From assembly GCA_910587725.1 (NCBI GenBank), contig CAJUNG010000050.1, positions 1 through 8,611 of the forward strand: DNA of 8,611 nucleotides, read 5' to 3'. Made by a program: the position numbers and the translations under genes. Position 1 is the stretch's first letter. Every line of letters begins with the position of its first letter. Positions 5,681 through 8,611 of this stretch are shown here, piece after piece. This stretch comes from an uncultured Bacilli bacterium. GTDB lineage: Bacteria; Bacillota_I; Bacilli_A; RF39; UBA660. Under the pieces are notes generated by a model that worked only from the letters and a program-made list of their open reading frames with translations, had not been told where the DNA came from and ran no database searches.

Positions 5681-7357
5681 ATGAAGGAACCAAAGCCAAA
5701 TGGAACAAAAATACTTGTTTTAGGAGGTTTAGGAGAAGTTGGGAAAAATATGTATGCCATCGAGTGTGATGGAGAAATTATTGTCATTGATGCAGGAATT
5801 AGTTTTCCTGAAGGTGACTTACTTGGAATTGATTATGTCCTTCCCGATTTTACCTATTTAAAAGAAAATGAAAGCAAAGTAAAAGCATTATTTATTACTC
5901 ATGGTCATGAAGATCATATCGGAGGAATCCCTTTTTTAGTACAGAGTGTAAATATTCCTGAAATTTATGCACCAAATCAAGCAAAAGAATTAATTGCGAT
6001 GAAGTTAGCCGACAGAAATATTCGTTATGATAACTTAAATGCTTATACAGATCAGGATACAATTAATTTTGAACATATTACGGTGGAGTTTTTTAAAACT
6101 ACCCACTCTATTCCGGATTCTCATGGAATTTCGATTACGACAAAAGATGGAAGAATTGTCACTACTGGAGATTTTAAATTTGATTTCACTCCCATTGGTC
6201 CAATGGCAGATTTACATAAAATGGCGCGGATTGGTACAGAAGGAGTTGACCTTTTAATTAGTGAATCTACGAATGTATTAAATGAGGGAGTATCTACTAG
6301 TGAATCAAAAGTGGATGGTGCCCTTGCCGACTTTTTTGATACTTATAAAAATGAGCGAATTATTATCGCAACTTTTGCTTCTAATATCTATCGGTTAAAG
6401 CATATTTTTGAAACTTGCTATAAAAATAACCGAAAAATTTGCATTTTTGGTCGCAGTATGGAAAACAATATTGAAATTTCAATTAAAGGTGGTTATATTG
6501 ACCATGGTGATTTATTAATTTCTGCAGAGGAAGCCAATCAGTTAAAACCAGGAGAAGTTACTATTCTTTGTACAGGAAGTCAAGGTGAACCACTAGCTGC
6601 ACTTTCTAGGATTGCTGCCGGAACACATAAACAAATTAAATTAAGACCTGATGATGTGGTAATCTTTTCTTCAAGTGCGATTCCTGGAAACCAATTAAGT
6701 ATTTCAAAAACGATTAATAAGTTATATTTAAAAGGAGTTAAAGTATTTACCAATACTTCTCTTAGTGATATTCATACTTCTGGACATGCTAACCAAGAAG
6801 AATTAAAACTGATGATTCGTCTTTTAATGCCAAAATATTTGATGCCTTTCCATGGAGATTATCGAATGTTAAAACGGCATGCTGACCTTGGTATCGAGTG
6901 TGGAATGCCAAAAGAAAATACATTCGTTCTTCGTAACGGAGATGTCTTGATAATGAAAAATCATGTCATTGAAAAGTCTACAGAATGTGTATCTGGTGAA
7001 GATGTGTACGTGGATGGGGATAGAATTGGCGAGATATGTAGTGCTGTCATTCGTGACCGAAAAATTATGTCAAGCGACGGTATTTTAGTTGTACTTGCGA
7101 ATATTGACATGAAGAAAAAGGAACTTTTAGCAAAACCAAATATCACAACCCGTGGATTTATTCTTGTGAATGAGAACGAAGAATTAATTCGAAGTTTAGA
7201 AATTATGTCCAGCAAAATCATGAACAAATATATAAAATCTGTAGATTCTATTCACTTGATAAAACCTAAGTTGATTTCGGAACTGATTCCATTTATTGAA
7301 CAGAAAACAGGAAGACGTCCAATTATTCTTCCTATTTTGACAGAAATTAATCGATAA
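5681..7357 (+). CDS. rnjA: Ribonuclease J (5'-3' exonuclease/endonuclease)
   Basis: This 558-residue protein matches full-length RNase J (about 555 residues), the metallo-beta-lactamase/beta-CASP nuclease that performs 5'-3' exonucleolytic and some endonucleolytic mRNA decay and rRNA maturation in Firmicutes. Visible: LGGLGEVGKN at 14-23, DAGISFPEGDLLGIDYVLPD over 37-56, metal motif HGHEDHIGG at 74-82, TTHSIPDS with H142, TGDFKFD with D164, GRSMENNIEI in the beta-CASP domain, GSQGEP at 299-304, HTSGHA at 365-370, and PFHGDYR with H391. The C-terminal domain is complete, ending TGRRPIILPILTE. All zinc-binding residues are present, so it is the active, J1-like form rather than a degenerate J2-like paralogue. 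It has its own promoter and terminator and looks monocistronic. The upstream phosphoesterases are probably not functionally linked. Confidence 0.97.
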   Translation: MKEPKPNGTKILVLGGLGEVGKNMYAIECDGEIIVIDAGISFPEGDLLGIDYVLPDFTYLKENESKVKALFITHGHEDHIGGIPFLVQSVNIPEIYAPNQAKELIAMKLADRNIRYDNLNAYTDQDTINFEHITVEFFKTTHSIPDSHGISITTKDGRIVTTGDFKFDFTPIGPMADLHKMARIGTEGVDLLISESTNVLNEGVSTSESKVDGALADFFDTYKNERIIIATFASNIYRLKHIFETCYKNNRKICIFGRSMENNIEISIKGGYIDHGDLLISAEEANQLKPGEVTILCTGSQGEPLAALSRIAAGTHKQIKLRPDDVVIFSSSAIPGNQLSISKTINKLYLKGVKVFTNTSLSDIHTSGHANQEELKLMIRLLMPKYLMPFHGDYRMLKRHADLGIECGMPKENTFVLRNGDVLIMKNHVIEKSTECVSGEDVYVDGDRIGEICSAVIRDRKIMSSDGILVVLANIDMKKKELLAKPNITTRGFILVNENEELIRSLEIMSSKIMNKYIKSVDSIHLIKPKLISELIPFIEQKTGRRPIILPILTEINR

Positions 7358-7388
7358 AAAATACAACGGTTTGAAACGTTGTATTTTT
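7357..7388. terminator. Bidirectional intrinsic terminator between RNase J and the edge gene
   Basis: AAAAATACAACG at 7357-7368 and CGTTGTATTTTT at 7377-7388 are a perfect 12-bp inverted repeat with an 8-base loop. It starts at the last base of the RNase J stop codon. The T-run on the right and A-run on the left allow termination in both directions, so it likely also ends the convergent minus-strand gene whose stop codon is 97 bases away at 7485. Confidence 0.85.
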
Positions 7389-7484
7389 CTTATACTTCCA
7401 CATTTTATTAGAACAAAACTGATTGTTTAGTATTTTTTTAATTTATTACCTTTTATATTGGATTTAATGACTATAAATTTACCA
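7389..7484. other. Short convergent intergenic spacer
   Basis: This AT-rich spacer lies between the RNase J terminator and the stop codon of the minus-strand edge gene. No additional convincing hairpin, promoter or reading frame is visible. Confidence 0.5.
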
Positions 7485-8611
7485 TTAGGGCGTGAGAACG
7501 ACACGATAGGAGAATGATGAGTATGATGCATCTATCGCCCCATCAGCAAAACAAAAAGCAAATATTCCTGATATGACTCCGTTGAACATGCTAGATCCAC
7601 GAGTAAGCCATGAATCTTCTGGTCTGACAAAGTGGGAAAAATCACCATACCAACTACTTCTGTGTCTTGTCGTTCCATCTGGATCAGTCCCATTTCCAAA
7701 TGGTCCCATTTCTCTTGTTGCATCTCCTAACAGACCCGTTTTATAATCATTGTCATAATCGTTTTCATTAGAATATCGATTATAATACTTTTCCCATTCA
7801 CTATTCGTAAAAAAATCTTCATAAAGATTTGTTATTCCACTATTTCCTCCTACAGTATCAGCACTTGTATTATATCCCATCACATATTCCGATGCACCAC
7901 CCGCCATATCATAGATTCCACTAATATTTCCTGTTGTACTTGCGGTATATCCTACCTTCGTGTTATATGCTTGTGTCACATCACTAGTCGTTCCATTTAG
8001 ATTTCCTTCAATACTTGTTCCATTATTATATCCTAGAGTTGGCTCATTAACACTTGCATATCCAGTTTTATAGGAACTGTTGTTGTTATTTCTTACACTC
8101 ATACTACTTCCATAATTAGAATGTTGTAAGTAAGCTACTGCTCCCCATTCTGTATTTTTCATCATATGACTTTCATCACTTCTTAGATAATCATAGCTTA
8201 CCTTAAAAGCATTTCCAACCGTAATATTTCTCCAACTATAAACATCTGGTTTTATCTGTAGTTTCGTACTATCACTAGAGTTTACTTGAGCAGTCTCTAT
8301 TGAGGTTGCTCCTTTATAACCCGACTCAAATTTTCCCACCCAAAAACCTGTTGAGTCAAAGGATAAGAAGGCCGGATGTGTCATATAATCATAAACTTTA
8401 CAATTTCCATTTCCACTTGTTGGGGTTGTACATTCTCCTTCTTTAGCATCTGTTGTATTCTCTGTACCAAATCGAATGGGAATAGTATGTACTCTAGTAC
8501 TATCCATATTAGTAACACTAGAATATTCTTCTAGATTCCAGAGTTGATAACTATACTTTGGTATCCAGACAAAATAACTTTGGATGTCACTTTCTGGGAT
8601 GATTTCTCCTA
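7485..8611 (-). CDS. SUMF1/FGE-sulfatase-like surface protein, C-terminal part (cut by window edge)
   Basis: The frame stays open from the right edge (first whole codon at 8609-8607) to TAA at 7485, giving 374 visible residues. The N-terminus lies outside the window; the ATG at 8507 is internal, because the upstream in-frame residues (including YFVWIPKYSYQLWNLEEY) continue the fold. Features reminiscent of the FGE-sulfatase (SUMF1) domain are YFVWIP, FWVGKFESG, MMKNTEWGAVAYL, the GIYDMAGGASEYVMG block corresponding to the usual YDMSGNVWEWV, SWLTRGSSM for LRGGSW, and a terminal SYRVVLTP for GFRVV. The domain binds C-type-lectin-like folds or substrates. Two cysteines lie close together (EC...NCK), perhaps a disulfide, with one more in FCFADG; a catalytic formylglycine-generating role is not supported. 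The Asn/Ser/Thr/Gly-rich composition suggests an extracellular protein. Similar proteins that I recall from uncultured gut Bacillota often carry a membrane anchor or prepilin-like N-terminus, but that part is not visible here. Confidence 0.75.
   Translation of the reverse strand, partial: GEIIPESDIQSYFVWIPKYSYQLWNLEEYSSVTNMDSTRVHTIPIRFGTENTTDAKEGECTTPTSGNGNCKVYDYMTHPAFLSFDSTGFWVGKFESGYKGATSIETAQVNSSDSTKLQIKPDVYSWRNITVGNAFKVSYDYLRSDESHMMKNTEWGAVAYLQHSNYGSSMSVRNNNNSSYKTGYASVNEPTLGYNNGTSIEGNLNGTTSDVTQAYNTKVGYTASTTGNISGIYDMAGGASEYVMGYNTSADTVGGNSGITNLYEDFFTNSEWEKYYNRYSNENDYDNDYKTGLLGDATREMGPFGNGTDPDGTTRHRSSWYGDFSHFVRPEDSWLTRGSSMFNGVISGIFAFCFADGAIDASYSSFSYRVVLTP

Noticed and set aside
7485..8507. 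Edge gene as a complete 340-residue protein starting at 8507
   Set aside because: The frame continues open to the window edge, and the upstream residues include YFVWIP and an LWNLEEY segment that belong to the domain, so the ATG is internal.
1..8611. CRISPR array, insertion sequence or phage-defence island
   Set aside because: No regularly spaced direct repeats, transposase, terminal inverted repeats or effector genes are visible; the HerA-like gene alone is not sufficient evidence.

Overview
The window is AT-rich DNA with bacterial gene layout: strong AGGAGG-type ribosome binding sites, extended -10 promoters, TAA stop codons on every readable gene, and TGG for the tryptophans checked (no sign of a UGA=Trp code). 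FtsY, YlxM and RNase J are Bacillota-type proteins. The SUMF1-like, Asn/Ser/Thr-rich protein at the right edge resembles proteins I recall from uncultured low-GC gut Bacillota. The best guess is therefore an uncultured Bacilli/Erysipelotrichia/RF39-like lineage; this placement is inference.

Left part (1-3423, minus strand): one apparent operon is read right to left from an extended -10 promoter near 3413-3423: ftsY (SRP receptor GTPase), then ylxM (SRP-associated HTH protein), then a HerA/DUF87-type hexameric DNA-translocase ATPase. ftsY and ylxM are separated by one base, with the ylxM ribosome binding site inside the ftsY 3' end. In Bacillus-type genomes ylxM is followed by ffh; here a HerA-like ATPase occupies that slot. 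The 316 bases beyond it hold no intact gene, only two hairpins and a stop-interrupted reading frame.

Centre (3540-5548, plus strand): diverging from ftsY is a tandem pair of about 313-residue calcineurin-like metallophosphoesterases. They are clearly paralogues and even share leader sequence. The second has all canonical metal-site motifs; the first carries GSHD in place of the invariant GNHD.

Right part (5594-8611): a full-length, catalytically intact RNase J has its own near-consensus promoter and ends in a perfect 12-bp terminator hairpin. The hairpin probably also serves a convergent minus-strand gene. That gene is cut by the right edge and encodes the C-terminal 374 residues of a large, probably surface-exposed SUMF1/FGE-sulfatase-like protein.

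Overall this is mainly housekeeping DNA (protein targeting and RNA decay). The points that deserve attention are the HerA-like ATPase fused to the SRP operon without a visible nuclease partner, the diverged phosphoesterase pair, and the edge SUMF1-like protein. I see no CRISPR array, transposon, tRNA or rRNA, and no convincing complete new system.
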